This document shows positions 51,734-63,560 of a DNA stretch of 64,000 nt, in pieces (the stretch's first letter is position 1; every line of letters starts with the position of its first letter). A program made the position numbers and the translations under genes. The notes below the pieces were generated by a model. It saw only the letters and a program-made list of their open reading frames with translations, made no database searches and was not told the origin of the DNA. This DNA is from Mycobacterium sp. PSTR-4-N (lineage in GTDB: Bacteria; Actinomycetota; Actinomycetes; Mycobacteriales; Mycobacteriaceae). The stretch spans positions 124,001 through 188,000 of the forward strand of contig NZ_JAKRFN010000003.1 of the NCBI RefSeq assembly GCF_022348085.1, read 5' to 3'.

Positions 51734-52693
51734 TCACCGCGCCGCGAGCGCGCCGCGGCGCCGGCTCGCGACGAACCGCACGACGTCGGCGATCCAGTCG
51801 CGGTCCGTCCGCAGGCTCAGCAGCGGTGCGTCGCACCGACGCAGCGTGCGCGCGACGTCGGCGCGGTGCGCCGCGGCGGCCCTCTCGAAGTCGGCGCGCA
51901 ACTGCTCGTCGATGGTGAATTCCCGGGTCCGGCCCGTCTCGGCGTCCTGCAGCACCACGTCTCCGACGGGCGGGAGCTCGACATCGCGAGGGTCGAGAAT
52001 CTCCACGCCGAGCACCTCGTGGCGCCCCGCGATGGCACGCAGCGGCCGCATCCAGTTGATCGGCCCCAGGAAGTCGCTGATGATCACGGCCATGCCGCGG
52101 CGCCGCTCCGGCCGGCGCAGCGCGTCGATGGCCGCAGCGAGATCACCGCGCACCCCCACCGGGGCTCGGGGCGTCGTCGCGATGGCGCGCAGCAGCTCCT
52201 GCTCGTGCATCCGGCCGGACAGCGCGGGCACGCGGCGCAGGGTGTCACCGTTGCTGATGACCGCGCCGAGCCGGTTGCCGCCACCGCTGTTGAGGAACGC
52301 GATGGCCGCCGCGGCGGCGACCGCCAGATCACGCTTCTCGCATCCGGTGGTCCCGAAGTCCAGGCTGGCCGACACGTCGACGACCAGCCAGGTCTCCAGC
52401 TCGCGGTCGGCGATCATCTGCCGTACGTGCGGCTGGGTGGTCCTGGCCGTCACCGACCAGTCCATCCGGCGCACGTCGTCGCCGGGCTGGTAGACGCGCG
52501 ACTCCCCCGGCTCGGAACCGGGACCGGGCAGCAGACCCAGGTGATCGCCGTGCAGCACGCCGTCGAGCTTGCGGCGCACCGTCAGTTCGAGCTTGCGCAG
52601 CGCGGCCGTCAGCGCCGGGTCGCGGATCTCTCCGCGCTGCAGAGACGGCAGATCGACCGTTCGGCCAGGGCCGGGACCAGGAGTGGACGCCAC
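51734..52693 (-). CDS. DUF58-domain protein (Rv1480 type)
   Basis: About 319 residues. The DUF58 signature ([23 protein letters not shown]) and a VWA-like fold ([13 protein letters not shown], with a DxSxS motif) are present. DUF58 proteins work with MoxR AAA+ ATPases. GTG 52693 lies four bases after the moxR1 stop and is chosen over ATG 52759, which would lie inside moxR1. Second gene of moxR1-DUF58-VWA-VWA. Confidence 0.88.
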   Translation of the reverse strand: MASTPGPGPGRTVDLPSLQRGEIRDPALTAALRKLELTVRRKLDGVLHGDHLGLLPGPGSEPGESRVYQPGDDVRRMDWSVTARTTQPHVRQMIADRELETWLVVDVSASLDFGTTGCEKRDLAVAAAAAIAFLNSGGGNRLGAVISNGDTLRRVPALSGRMHEQELLRAIATTPRAPVGVRGDLAAAIDALRRPERRRGMAVIISDFLGPINWMRPLRAIAGRHEVLGVEILDPRDVELPPVGDVVLQDAETGRTREFTIDEQLRADFERAAAAHRADVARTLRRCDAPLLSLRTDRDWIADVVRFVASRRRGALAAR

Positions 52694-52697
52694 CAGG

Positions 52698-53843
52698 TCA
52701 GCGGCCGTTCGCCGCGGCCGCCGCGGCCGGAACCGAGTGCCCCTGCTGCGGGATGGCATTGACCTGCGGCAGCGCCACGGTCTGCAGGATGCGGTTGATC
52801 ACTGTCTCGGAGGAGATCTCGTCGGCCAGCGCGTCGTAGGTGAGCACGAGGCGGTGCCGCAGCACGTCCGGGATCACCTCGACGACGTCCTGCGGGATCA
52901 CGTAGTCGCGGCCTCGGACCAGGGCCAGTGCCCGCGACGCGGCGATGATGCCGAGCGAGGCACGCGGCGAGGCGCCGTAGGCGATCCACGCCTTGGCGTC
53001 GGGCATCCCGAATCGGTCCGGCTCGCGGGTGGCGGTCACGACGCGCACGACGTAGTCGACCAGAGCGTGGTGCACGAAGTTGTTGGCCGCGACATCCTGG
53101 AGCCGCTGCAGATCACCGGTGTTGAGGATCTGCTTGGGCTCCGGGGGCTTGACGCCCATCCGGTAGATGATCTCGCGCTCCTCCTCCGGGGAGGGGTAGT
53201 CGACGTTCAGCTTGAACAGGAAGCGGTCGCGCTGCGCTTCGGGAAGCTGGTACACGCCTTCCTGCTCGATCGGGTTCTGCGTCGCCATCACCAGGAAGGG
53301 ACTGGGCAGGGGGAAGGTCTTGCCGCCGATGGAGATCTTGCGCTCGGCCATGATCTCGAGGAGCGCGGACTGCACCTTGGCCGGTGCGCGGTTGATCTCG
53401 TCGGCGAGCAGGAAGTTGACCACGACCGGACCGAGCTCGATGTCGAACTCTTCCTTGCCCGCGCGGTAGATGCGGGTACCGACGATGTCGGTGGGCACCA
53501 GGTCGGGCGTGAACTGGATACGTGCGAACGTGCCGCCGACGACCTTCGCGAACGTCTCGACCGCCAGGGTCTTCGCCACGCCGGGCACACCTTCGAGCAG
53601 CACGTGACCCTTGGCCAGCAACCCGACGAGCATGCGCTCGACCAGCTGATCCTGGCCGACGATGATGCGCTTGACCTCGAAGATCGCCCGCTCCAGGGTG
53701 TGCACCTCGCTCTGCAGGCCACCGTTGGACTGCGCGGCGGCCGACGGGGCGGGCGCGGCATGCGCACCCGTGGGATAGCCGGGGCCGGGAGCCTGTCCGG
53801 GGAATCCTCCAGAGCCCTGCGGCGGACCACTCGGTGAGGTCAT
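52698..53843 (-). CDS. moxR1: MoxR-family AAA+ ATPase
   Basis: 381 residues. A glycine/proline-rich head (~1-45) precedes the AAA+ core with Walker A GVPGVAKT and Walker B LLADEINRAP, sensor motifs ATQNPIEQEG and a winged lid. MoxR ATPases act as chaperones that mature or modify membrane and envelope complexes with VWA partners. The ATG at 53843 is chosen because AAGGA lies six bases upstream; an ATG six bases earlier overlaps that site. First gene of its operon. Confidence 0.95.
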   Translation of the reverse strand: MTSPSGPPQGSGGFPGQAPGPGYPTGAHAAPAPSAAAQSNGGLQSEVHTLERAIFEVKRIIVGQDQLVERMLVGLLAKGHVLLEGVPGVAKTLAVETFAKVVGGTFARIQFTPDLVPTDIVGTRIYRAGKEEFDIELGPVVVNFLLADEINRAPAKVQSALLEIMAERKISIGGKTFPLPSPFLVMATQNPIEQEGVYQLPEAQRDRFLFKLNVDYPSPEEEREIIYRMGVKPPEPKQILNTGDLQRLQDVAANNFVHHALVDYVVRVVTATREPDRFGMPDAKAWIAYGASPRASLGIIAASRALALVRGRDYVIPQDVVEVIPDVLRHRLVLTYDALADEISSETVINRILQTVALPQVNAIPQQGHSVPAAAAAANGR

Positions 53844-53986
53844 CAACATTCCTTCCACATGCGCAGTACCTGATGGTCTGTGCGGCGCACACCTCGACTG
53901 ACACGGGCGCCGTCACGACACCCGCCGTCAACTATTCCAGGCGGGTCAGAATCCGTCGACGCCGCCCGAATTAACTCAGCCGCTAC

Positions 53987-54676
53987 TCAGGATTCGATGA
54001 TGCGCGCCGCGTACGGCTGCAGACCCGAGGTACGCACCGGGCTGACGGTGACCTTGCCGGCGCTGCCGGATGCCTCCAGCATCCGGCCTCCGCCGAGATA
54101 CATCGCGACGTGCTGGCTGCCACCGGGGCCCCAGAACAGGAGGTCGCCGCGCTTGGCCTGGGCGATGGGCACCTTGCGCCCGGTGTTGTACTGATCGCCG
54201 GAGTACTTCGGGATCAGCACCCCGACGCCGGCGTACGAGAACTGGGTGAGTCCCGAACAGTCGAACCCGACGGTGTTGGCGCCGGACTCGATGCCGCGTG
54301 TGGGTCCGGTCGGCTTGCCGCCGCCCCAGGAGTAGGGCACCCCCATCTGACTGCCGCCGCGACGGATCGCGTACTCGATGGCCGCGGGCCCGCGCACGAC
54401 GCCCGGCGCGACGCTGGTCGGGTCGGCCGGCGCGAGGCCGAGGCTCTGCAGGAACTTGTGCCCGAGGTTCATCGTGACCTGGGTGGCCTGCGCGGTCGCG
54501 GCCAACGAGGCGTTCGCGATCGCCAACGGATCGCCGGGGGCGCCCGCGCTGATGAGCTTGGGCAGCGTCGGGTCCCACTGACCGGCCTCGGGTTGGGCCG
54601 CGGCGGGAGTGGCGGCACCGAGCAGGACCCCGACCACGACCGTCAGGGACAGGAGGAGGCGGCGCAGGGCGATCAC
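53987..54676 (-). CDS. ripB: NlpC/P60 peptidoglycan endopeptidase RipB
   Basis: About 229 residues. A signal peptide (LLLSLTVVVGVLLGAATPAAA) precedes a proline/alanine region and an NlpC/P60 domain with Cys140 (FDCSGL) and His189 (SQHVAMYLG). It cuts the D-Glu-mDAP bond in peptidoglycan stem peptides. GTG 54676 gives a GTGA overlap with ripA; GTG 54679 is directly before it. It lacks the coiled-coil head of RipA. 143 bp with no clear promoter separate it from moxR1. Confidence 0.93.
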   Translation of the reverse strand: MIALRRLLLSLTVVVGVLLGAATPAAAQPEAGQWDPTLPKLISAGAPGDPLAIANASLAATAQATQVTMNLGHKFLQSLGLAPADPTSVAPGVVRGPAAIEYAIRRGGSQMGVPYSWGGGKPTGPTRGIESGANTVGFDCSGLTQFSYAGVGVLIPKYSGDQYNTGRKVPIAQAKRGDLLFWGPGGSQHVAMYLGGGRMLEASGSAGKVTVSPVRTSGLQPYAARIIES

Positions 54677-56073
54677 CACTCGATCATTCGGGTGACGTAC
54701 GGCGTCATACCGCTGGTCCGCACCGGCGAGATCTTGACCACCGAACCGGTGTAGGGCGCCTCGAGCATCTGCCCGTCACCGAGGTACATCGCGACGTGCT
54801 GGCTGGCGTTGGGACCGTAGAAGATCATGTCTCCGCGGCGCATCTGCGACGAGGGCACCTTGCGACCGGCGTTGTACTGCGAGCCCGAGTAATGGTCGAG
54901 CTTGATCCCGACGCCGGCGAACATGTACAGCATCAGGCCCGAGCAGTCGAAGCCGACGGTGCCGGCGCCGGAGTCGATGCCCCGACTGGGCCCCGAGGCG
55001 TTTCCGCCGCCCCACGAGTAGGGCACACCCATCTGTGACATGCCGCGTTTGATCACGTACTCGGTGGCCTGCCGGCCGTACAGCGTCGGGATGGCGCCGT
55101 TGGTGATCCCCGTCGGTGTGGGCAGCAGGCCGATGCTCTGCAGGAACTTCCGACCCAGGTCCTGGGTCACCTGCAGCGAGGTGGTGATGATCTTGAGGAC
55201 GGCGTTGATGATCTGGACCGGGTCGCCGCTGACGAAGGCGCTCGGGATCTGGGGCAGCGTCATGTCCCAGGCGGTGTTGCGGTTGCCGGTGGACGGATCC
55301 GCATCCCAGTCGGGGTTGACGCCCGCGGGGGCCGGTTTGGCGCCCGGACCGGCCGGCGCGGCTGACCCACCGGAACGCCCGGTCGGGGCCGAGAGCGCCT
55401 GTGCGGCTTGCAGTTTCGTCTGAGCCTCGGCCCGCTCGGCGGTGAGCCGGTCCAGATCGGCCTGCTGGGCCTTGAACGTCTGCTGGGCGTTGGTCAGCGC
55501 CTCGACGGCGGTCTGCTGGCTGGTCTCGGCGGCCTTGACCGCATCGTCGGCCTGCTGCTTGGCCAGCCGGGCGGCGGACTCCCGGTTCACCTGCTCGGTG
55601 CGGGCGCGCGCCAGATCGGACATCACCTTCTGCGTGGACAGCGACAGCGCCTGGCCGGTGGCCGCGGTACCGAGGATGTCGATCGGGTCCTTGGCCGTCA
55701 GGTACGAACTCGACGGGCCGTGCACGTACATCGCGGCCGCGAACTGGTCGAACCGGTTCTGGGCGGCGGAGATCGCCGCATCGGCGTCCTTGACGCTGCG
55801 CGCACTGGCGTCGACGTCGCGTTGCGCGGCGGAGGCGGTGTCGCGGGCGGTCTGCACGTCCAGGATCGCCTTGTTGACGCTCTCCTGCTGGCTCTGGATG
55901 GCCGCCCCGAGGTCCTGCAGCTTCTGGTTGACGTTGGCGACCTCGGTCACCAGTTCAGCGAGGTTGTCGCCGGGCTGCGCGTAGGCCAGCTGTGGTGTCG
56001 TGAGCACCATGCCGAACGCGAGCGATACGGCGCACAACCGGGTGGCGGGCGCGCCGCCAAGGGGGCGTCTCAT
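54673..56073 (-). CDS. ripA: Peptidoglycan endopeptidase RipA
   Basis: 466 residues. The signal peptide ends near residue 32 (TTPQLAYAQP). A long helical coiled coil (~38-220) holds the enzyme inactive in the zymogen; a proline/glycine linker follows, then an NlpC/P60 domain with Cys377 (FDCSGL) and His426 (SQHVAMYLG). RipA splits daughter cells together with RpfB and is autoinhibited until cleaved. ATG 56073 has a GAGGAG site some distance upstream. The AT-rich region 56101-56220 upstream is its probable control region. Confidence 0.96.
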   Translation of the reverse strand: MRRPLGGAPATRLCAVSLAFGMVLTTPQLAYAQPGDNLAELVTEVANVNQKLQDLGAAIQSQQESVNKAILDVQTARDTASAAQRDVDASARSVKDADAAISAAQNRFDQFAAAMYVHGPSSSYLTAKDPIDILGTAATGQALSLSTQKVMSDLARARTEQVNRESAARLAKQQADDAVKAAETSQQTAVEALTNAQQTFKAQQADLDRLTAERAEAQTKLQAAQALSAPTGRSGGSAAPAGPGAKPAPAGVNPDWDADPSTGNRNTAWDMTLPQIPSAFVSGDPVQIINAVLKIITTSLQVTQDLGRKFLQSIGLLPTPTGITNGAIPTLYGRQATEYVIKRGMSQMGVPYSWGGGNASGPSRGIDSGAGTVGFDCSGLMLYMFAGVGIKLDHYSGSQYNAGRKVPSSQMRRGDMIFYGPNASQHVAMYLGDGQMLEAPYTGSVVKISPVRTSGMTPYVTRMIEW

Positions 56074-56164
56074 TCGACTCAGGTCTCCTCAGGCTCCGCG
56101 CAGAAGTCACATCAAGCACAACTGCAACTACAGGCACCGATTGCACCGTACGTCACATCTGACG

Positions 56165-56208
56165 CTAAAGAAACTTTAGTCACGAATTACAACAATGTAA
56201 TTGCAATT
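56165..56208. promoter_or_regulatory. AT-rich cluster of inverted repeats upstream of ripA
   Basis: Within an unusually AT-rich stretch lie CTAAAG-AAA-CTTTAG (56165-56179), AATTACA-ACAA-TGTAATT (56185-56202) and the palindrome AATTGCAATT (56199-56208). The first two are perfect hairpin-forming repeats. They sit ~90-140 bp upstream of the ripA ATG. In M. tuberculosis this gene is under MtrA and CRP-type control; the motifs seen here were not matched to a named regulator. Confidence 0.5.
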
Positions 56209-56257
56209 GCCGTTATCAAACGGTGATGTTTGCATTCGCGCAGTGCGCGGCAATTAC

Positions 56258-56797
56258 TTAATCGTCGCTGGTGGACGCTGCGTTGGGGACGGTCGACCGT
56301 TTGCTGCATTTCTGCAGCACACGCGTCCCGATGGCGGCGATCAGCACCGCGAAAACGAGCACAATCGTGAATGCGGTCCAGGGAAAGTGCGGGGTCGTCA
56401 ACTCCCCCACGAAATTCTTCGTCGACTGGACCGGATCCCCGGTGCGGGCGATGTCCTGGCCCGCCTCCAGCGTGGTCCGATCGAAGCGAGTGCTGAACGT
56501 GCCGGCGAACGACGGACTGAGCGCCAGCACCGTCGAACCCGGGTTGGCGGCGCCGACCTCGGTGGCGATGTCGCGCAGCGGTGTGTCGATCGGCGGGTTC
56601 TCGGCGATGACCACGACCTTGAGGTCGATCCCCTGCTGCTGGGCCTGTGCGACGATCTCGCGCAGCGCCGGCACCTCGGCCTGATCGGCGGGCGGCACGC
56701 TGATGCCGTCGTCTTTGACGTCGGCCTGCACACGGTCCATGTCGATCGACGGCGGGATGTAGGCCGGCAGGAACGGAATCACGTGCGGTCCGGTCAC
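56258..56797 (-). CDS. Rv1476-family membrane protein (DUF6676)
   Basis: About 179 residues. A soluble N-terminal part (~1-140; IPPSIDMDRVQADVKDDGI, and a VVVIAENPPIDTPLRDIA block with a TPM-like look) is followed by one helix (~148-170) and a short basic tail. GTG 56797 lies six bases after TACGGT on the minus strand, so it is leaderless. It sits between ripA and acn in mycobacteria; function unknown. Confidence 0.82.
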   Translation of the reverse strand: MTGPHVIPFLPAYIPPSIDMDRVQADVKDDGISVPPADQAEVPALREIVAQAQQQGIDLKVVVIAENPPIDTPLRDIATEVGAANPGSTVLALSPSFAGTFSTRFDRTTLEAGQDIARTGDPVQSTKNFVGELTTPHFPWTAFTIVLVFAVLIAAIGTRVLQKCSKRSTVPNAASTSDD

Positions 56798-56803
56798 ACG
56801 AGC

Positions 56804-56809
56804 ACCGTA
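56804..56809 (-). promoter_or_regulatory. -10 element of the Rv1476-type gene
   Basis: TACGGT on the minus strand, six bases before GTG 56797; leaderless start expected. Confidence 0.6.
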
Positions 56810-56887
56810 ACCGAACGCCGGTACGCAGCAGTGGGTGGCGTGCCGGGCCGCGGACGACAAGACTGGGCAGCACCCTGGGATTACATA

Positions 56888-56903
56888 CAGGACAAGCGTA
56901 CTG
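56888..56903. promoter_or_regulatory. AcnR-type operator before acn
   Basis: CAGGACAAGCGTACTG matches the Corynebacterium AcnR consensus CAGNACnnncGTACTG at every specified base. It ends one base before the acn -10 (TAGGGT), where a repressor would block polymerase. Confidence 0.85.
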
Positions 56904-56904
56904 T

Positions 56905-56910
56905 TAGGGT
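56905..56910 (+). promoter_or_regulatory. -10 element of acn
   Basis: TAGGGT lies directly after the AcnR-type operator. Transcription would start near 56917, giving a leader of about 48 bases that contains the acn ribosome site. Confidence 0.65.
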
Positions 56911-56964
56911 GACAAACGCCGTCGACACAGCCCGTCGCGGCGATGATTCAAGCCGGGAGTTGAT

Positions 56965-59784
<2,820 letters not shown>

Positions 59785-59795
59785 AGTCGTAACCG

Positions 59796-60371
59796 ATGCC
59801 GAGGGTGACCGACGATCATCTGGCGGCGCGCCGTCGCCAGATCCTCGACGGCGCCCGGCGATGCTTCGCCGAGTACGGCTACGACCGTGCGACGGTGCGG
59901 CGGCTCGAGCAGACGATCGGGCTCTCGCGCGGCGCCATCTTCCACCACTTCCGCGACAAGGACACGCTGTTCTTCGAACTGGCGCGTGAGGACGCGGAGC
60001 GGATGGCCGAGGTGGCGGCGCGCGAGGGCTTGATCCAGGTGATGCGGGACATGCTGGCTGCGCCGGATCAGTTCGACTGGCTGGCAACGCGGTTGGAGAT
60101 CGCGAGGAAGCTGCGCAACGATCCCGCGTTCAGCCGGGGCTGGGCCGAGCGGTCTGCCGAGCTGTCCGCGGCGACCACCGAGCGGCTGCGCAGACAGAAG
60201 CAGGCGGGCCGCCTGCGCGACGACGTGCCGGGTGAGGTGCTACGCACCTATCTGGAGTTGGTACTCGACGGACTGGTGGCGCGCTTGGCCTCCGGTGACG
60301 ATCCGCACCGGCTGGGCGCCGTCCTGGACATGGTCGAGGAATCGGTGCGCCAGCAGGCCGGCCAGTCCTAG
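59796..60371 (+). CDS. acnR: TetR-family repressor of aconitase (AcnR type, Rv1474c)
   Basis: 191 residues with a TetR HTH at ~25-50 (ATVRRLEQTIGLSRGAIFHHF) and a helical domain. In Corynebacterium AcnR binds citrate-Mg and represses acn from the same chromosomal position. The operator before acn fits that consensus. It is 11 bp after acn, so it is probably co-transcribed. The stop shares CTAG with that of the convergent small HTH gene. Confidence 0.92.
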   Translation: MPRVTDDHLAARRRQILDGARRCFAEYGYDRATVRRLEQTIGLSRGAIFHHFRDKDTLFFELAREDAERMAEVAAREGLIQVMRDMLAAPDQFDWLATRLEIARKLRNDPAFSRGWAERSAELSAATTERLRRQKQAGRLRDDVPGEVLRTYLELVLDGLVARLASGDDPHRLGAVLDMVEESVRQQAGQS

Positions 60372-60568
60372 CGTCGGCCGCGGTGGTTGGGCCCGCCCCT
60401 GCTGCGCATGGTGGCACCGGCCTCACGCAGCATGCTGTGCACCGAACCGTAGGAGCGACCGGTCGAGGCCACGAGGGTCCGGATGCTGGCTCCCCCTTCG
60501 TAGGCGGTGCGCAGCTCGCTGATGAGCTGCTCCCTGTTCTCCTGAATGTCCTTCACGTTCTTCTTCAT
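60368..60568 (-). CDS. Small helix-turn-helix protein (Rv1473A type)
   Basis: About 66 residues. A Lys-rich start (KKNVKDIQENREQL) is followed by a helix-turn-helix (IRTLVASTGRSYGSVHSMLREAG) and a basic Arg/Gly tail. Such short proteins in actinobacteria bind DNA. ATG 60568 has GGAGG about eight bases upstream; the in-frame start at 60601 lacks one. It lies between acnR and the ABC-F gene. Targets unknown. Confidence 0.8.
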   Translation of the reverse strand: MKKNVKDIQENREQLISELRTAYEGGASIRTLVASTGRSYGSVHSMLREAGATMRSRGGPNHRGRR

Positions 60569-60631
60569 CGATGCCCCTCCAGTGATCTGCGGCACACGCA
60601 TACCCGGGCCCGGGGGGCTTGAATCTGACGA

Positions 60632-62260
60632 TCAGGCGAGTTCGATGAGCTCCCGGTAGTCGTCGGACCAGAAGTCCTCGGTCCCGTCGGGCAGGAGCAG
60701 CACCCGCTGCGGATCCAGCGCCTCCGCGGCCCCGGGATCGTGGGTCACCAGCACCACGGAACCCTCGTAGCTGCGCAGCGCGTCGAGCACCTGCTCGCGC
60801 GAGGCCGGGTCCAGGTTGTTGGTCGGCTCGTCGAGAAGCAGCACGTTGGCGGTGGAGGCGACCAGGCCGGCCAGGGCCAGCCGGGTCTTCTCACCCCCGG
60901 ACAACGTGCCGGCCGGCTGTTCGAGCTGCGGACCGGTGAACATGAACGCTCCGAGCAGGCCGCGCAGATCCTGCTCACCGGTGTCCGGGGCGGCGTGGCG
61001 GATGTTCTCCCACACCGACGCCATGTTGTCGAGCGTGTCGTGCTCCTGGGCGAAGTAGCCGATCTTGAGCCCGTGGCCCGGTTCGAACACGCCCGCGTCG
61101 GGCTTCTCCACGCCCGCCAGCAGCCGCAGCAGCGTGGTCTTACCTGCGCCGTTGAGCCCCAGCACGACGACGCGCGACCCGCGGTCGATGGCCAGGTCCA
61201 GACCGGTGAAGATCTCCAGCGAGCCGTAGGTCTTGGTGAGCCCCTTGGCGATCAACGGCGTTTTGCCGCACGGCGCCGGCGTCGGGAACTTGATGCGCGC
61301 CACCTTGTCGGCCACCCGCTCCTCGTCGAGGGCGGCCAACATCCGGTCGGCACGTTTGAGCATGTTCTGGGCGGCGACGGCCTTGGTGGCCTTGGCACCC
61401 ATCTTGGCGGCCTGGGCGCGCAGCGCACTCGCCTTCTTCTCGGCGTTCGCGCGTTCCCGCCGCCTGCGCTGCTCGTCGGTCGCGCGGGCGTCGAGGTATT
61501 TCTGCCAGCCCATGTTGTAGACGTCGGCCTCGCCGCGCACCGCGTCGAGGAACCACACACGGTTCACCACATCGGCGAGCAGGCCGACGTCGTGGCTGAT
61601 CACCACGAGCCCGCCGGCGTGGTTCTGCAGGAATGACCGCAGCCAGGTGATCGAGTCGGCGTCGAGGTGGTTGGTGGGTTCGTCGAGCAGGAGCGTCGTC
61701 GCCGAGCCGGAACCGGTGTCAGAGGCGGCGAACAGGATCCGCGCGAGTTCGACGCGGCGTCGCTGCCCACCGGAGAGCGTGCGCAGCGGTTGTGTCAGCA
61801 CACGGTCGGGAAGGCCGAGGCTCGCACAGATGCGGCCCGCTTCGCTTTCGGCGGCGTAGCCGCCGAGCGCGGCGAAGCGTTCCTCGAGTTCGCCGTAGCG
61901 GCGCACCGCCTTGTCGCGGGCCTTGTCGTCGGCCACCTCGGCCATCAGCGCCTGCTGCTTCTCCAAGTCGGACAGCAGCGTGTCCAGGCCGCGTGCCGAG
62001 AGCACCCGGTCGCGGGCGAGCTGATCGAGGTCACCCTCTTTGGGGTCCTGGGGCAGGTATCCGATCTCACCGGTGCGGGTGATCGTCCCGGCGTAGGGCT
62101 CCCCTTCACCGGCCAGGATGCGCATCGTGGTGGTCTTGCCCGCCCCGTTGCGGCCGACCAGACCGATCCGGTCGCCCGGCTGGACACGCAGAGCCGATCC
62201 CTCGATGGCGAGCAGCGTGCGCGCTCCGGCGCGGACCTCGAGGTCCGTTGCGGTGATCAC
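60632..62260 (-). CDS. ABC-F family ATPase (Rv1473 type)
   Basis: 542 residues, two ABC domains and no membrane helices. Walker A motifs GRNGAGKTT and GLNGAGKTT, signatures LSGGQRRR and LSGGEKTR, and a charged linker (~240-310) typical of ABC-F. These proteins act on the ribosome in translation control or antibiotic resistance; M. tuberculosis Rv1473 has been linked to macrolide tolerance. GTG 62260 has AGGAG a few bases upstream. It follows echA12 after 91 bp. Confidence 0.93.
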   Translation of the reverse strand: MITATDLEVRAGARTLLAIEGSALRVQPGDRIGLVGRNGAGKTTTMRILAGEGEPYAGTITRTGEIGYLPQDPKEGDLDQLARDRVLSARGLDTLLSDLEKQQALMAEVADDKARDKAVRRYGELEERFAALGGYAAESEAGRICASLGLPDRVLTQPLRTLSGGQRRRVELARILFAASDTGSGSATTLLLDEPTNHLDADSITWLRSFLQNHAGGLVVISHDVGLLADVVNRVWFLDAVRGEADVYNMGWQKYLDARATDEQRRRRERANAEKKASALRAQAAKMGAKATKAVAAQNMLKRADRMLAALDEERVADKVARIKFPTPAPCGKTPLIAKGLTKTYGSLEIFTGLDLAIDRGSRVVVLGLNGAGKTTLLRLLAGVEKPDAGVFEPGHGLKIGYFAQEHDTLDNMASVWENIRHAAPDTGEQDLRGLLGAFMFTGPQLEQPAGTLSGGEKTRLALAGLVASTANVLLLDEPTNNLDPASREQVLDALRSYEGSVVLVTHDPGAAEALDPQRVLLLPDGTEDFWSDDYRELIELA

Positions 62261-62331
62261 GCTGAGGCTCCTGAATGTGAATGGGCAGCGTGAGACCGCT
62301 GCTGCGATTGCCTCACCAGGCTAATGGCAGC

Positions 62332-62346
62332 GGCGGTCCTGCCGCC
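62332..62346 (-). terminator. Weak hairpin after echA12
   Basis: Minus-strand arms GGCGG and CCGCC around CAGGA lie six bases after the echA12 stop. The stem is only five base pairs and no U-tract follows, so it is at best a weak intrinsic terminator. Confidence 0.3.
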
Positions 62347-62351
62347 AATCG

Positions 62352-63164
62352 TTACTTGTCGTCGGTGAAGACGGCCGCGCGGTTCTGCTTGCGCGCCGCG
62401 ACGGCTTCCTCGAAGTTGTTGGTCAGCAGCCGGATGTAGAGCTGGCCGAGGCCTTCGGCCTGCATGTGCGCTTCGAGCGATCCGGCGTCGAGTCCGCTCC
62501 ACAGGGTGCGTTTGGTGAGTTCGGTGCCGGGCCGGGAGAACGCGGCGATCCGCTCGGCCAGGTCGAAGCAGGTGTCGAGCAGGTCGGCAGGGGCGACCTG
62601 CCGGGACACCAGACCGATTCGCTCCGCCTCCTCGGCGGTGACGTCGCGGCCGGTCAGCATGATCTCGAACGCGCGCGACGAGCCGATGGCCCGCGGGAGG
62701 AGGTAGCTCAGGCCCAGCTCGCTGGCGGTCAGGCCGTTGTTGATGCCCGCTGCGCGGAAGTAGGCCTCGGTCGAGGCCACGCGGATGTCGGCGGCCAGCG
62801 CCAGGCACAGGCCGCCGCCGATCGCTGCGCCGTTGACCGCGGCGATCACGGGTTGGTGCAGCTTGCGCATGCCCAGGATGACGTCGTCGAGCAGCTCCAT
62901 CGACCGGAGGCCGAAGCTGGGCCGGGTGAGCCCGTCGACGTGCGGCACCGAACCGGCCGACTTGTGATCGGCACCGGAGGAGAACCCCCGGCCTGCTCCT
63001 GTCAGCACCACGACGCGGACGTCGTTGTCGTGAGTCAGGTCCTCGAGCACCGCCTTCAACGGCACCATGACGTCGAACGCCATCGAGTTCATCCGCTCAG
63101 GCCGGTTCAGGGTGACCAGCGCGACGTGCGGGCGGGGGGTGTCGACGAGAACGAACGGGGGCAC
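62352..63164 (-). CDS. echA12: Enoyl-CoA hydratase/isomerase EchA12
   Basis: 270 residues, crotonase superfamily. Oxyanion-hole segments are GAGRGFSSGAD and AAIGGGLCLALAAD. In M. tuberculosis EchA12 is membrane-associated and implicated in lipid handling; hydratase activity may be weak because typical catalytic glutamates are partly replaced. GTG 63164 lies six bases after a minus-strand TAGCCT, so it is leaderless. Precedes the ABC-F gene. Confidence 0.92.
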   Translation of the reverse strand: MPPFVLVDTPRPHVALVTLNRPERMNSMAFDVMVPLKAVLEDLTHDNDVRVVVLTGAGRGFSSGADHKSAGSVPHVDGLTRPSFGLRSMELLDDVILGMRKLHQPVIAAVNGAAIGGGLCLALAADIRVASTEAYFRAAGINNGLTASELGLSYLLPRAIGSSRAFEIMLTGRDVTAEEAERIGLVSRQVAPADLLDTCFDLAERIAAFSRPGTELTKRTLWSGLDAGSLEAHMQAEGLGQLYIRLLTNNFEEAVAARKQNRAAVFTDDK

Positions 63165-63170
63165 GCCAGC

Positions 63171-63176
63171 AGGCTA
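63171..63176 (-). promoter_or_regulatory. -10 element of echA12
   Basis: TAGCCT on the minus strand, six bases before GTG 63164; leaderless start expected. Confidence 0.6.
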
Positions 63177-63196
63177 TCCGGCGCGCTCGGGCCAGG

Positions 63197-63559
63197 TCAG
63201 CCCTGGTTGTCGTCCTGGGCGGCCATCGCCGCGTCGATGTCGAACTCCTTGACCTTCTGGACCAGGTCTTCGAGCGCGGCGGCCGGCAGCGCACCCGCCT
63301 GGTTGAACACCAGCTTGCCCTTCTTGAACGCCATCAGCGTGGGGATCGAGCGAATGTCGGCAGCCGCCGCGAGCTGCTGCTCGGCCTCCGTGTCGACCTT
63401 GGCGTAGACGACGTCGGGATGCTTCTCCGACGACGCCTTGAACGTCGGGGCGAAGGCACGACACGGCCCGCACCAAGACGCCCAGAAATCGACGAGAACG
63501 ATCTCGTTCTCGGTGATGGTGGCGTTGAACTCTTCGGCGGTGATGTCTTTCGTAGCCAT
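63197..63559 (-). CDS. trxB1: Thioredoxin (TrxB1/Rv1471 type)
   Basis: 120 residues with the active-site WCGPC (Cys30, Cys33) in a standard thioredoxin fold (VLVDFWASWCGPC). It reduces disulfides in cytosolic proteins with thioredoxin reductase. The ATG at 63559 directly follows a 12-bp palindrome. It lies 32 bp upstream of echA12 on the same strand and may be co-transcribed with it despite the echA12 promoter. Confidence 0.95.
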   Translation of the reverse strand: MATKDITAEEFNATITENEIVLVDFWASWCGPCRAFAPTFKASSEKHPDVVYAKVDTEAEQQLAAAADIRSIPTLMAFKKGKLVFNQAGALPAAALEDLVQKVKEFDIDAAMAAQDDNQG

Positions 63560-63560
63560 G

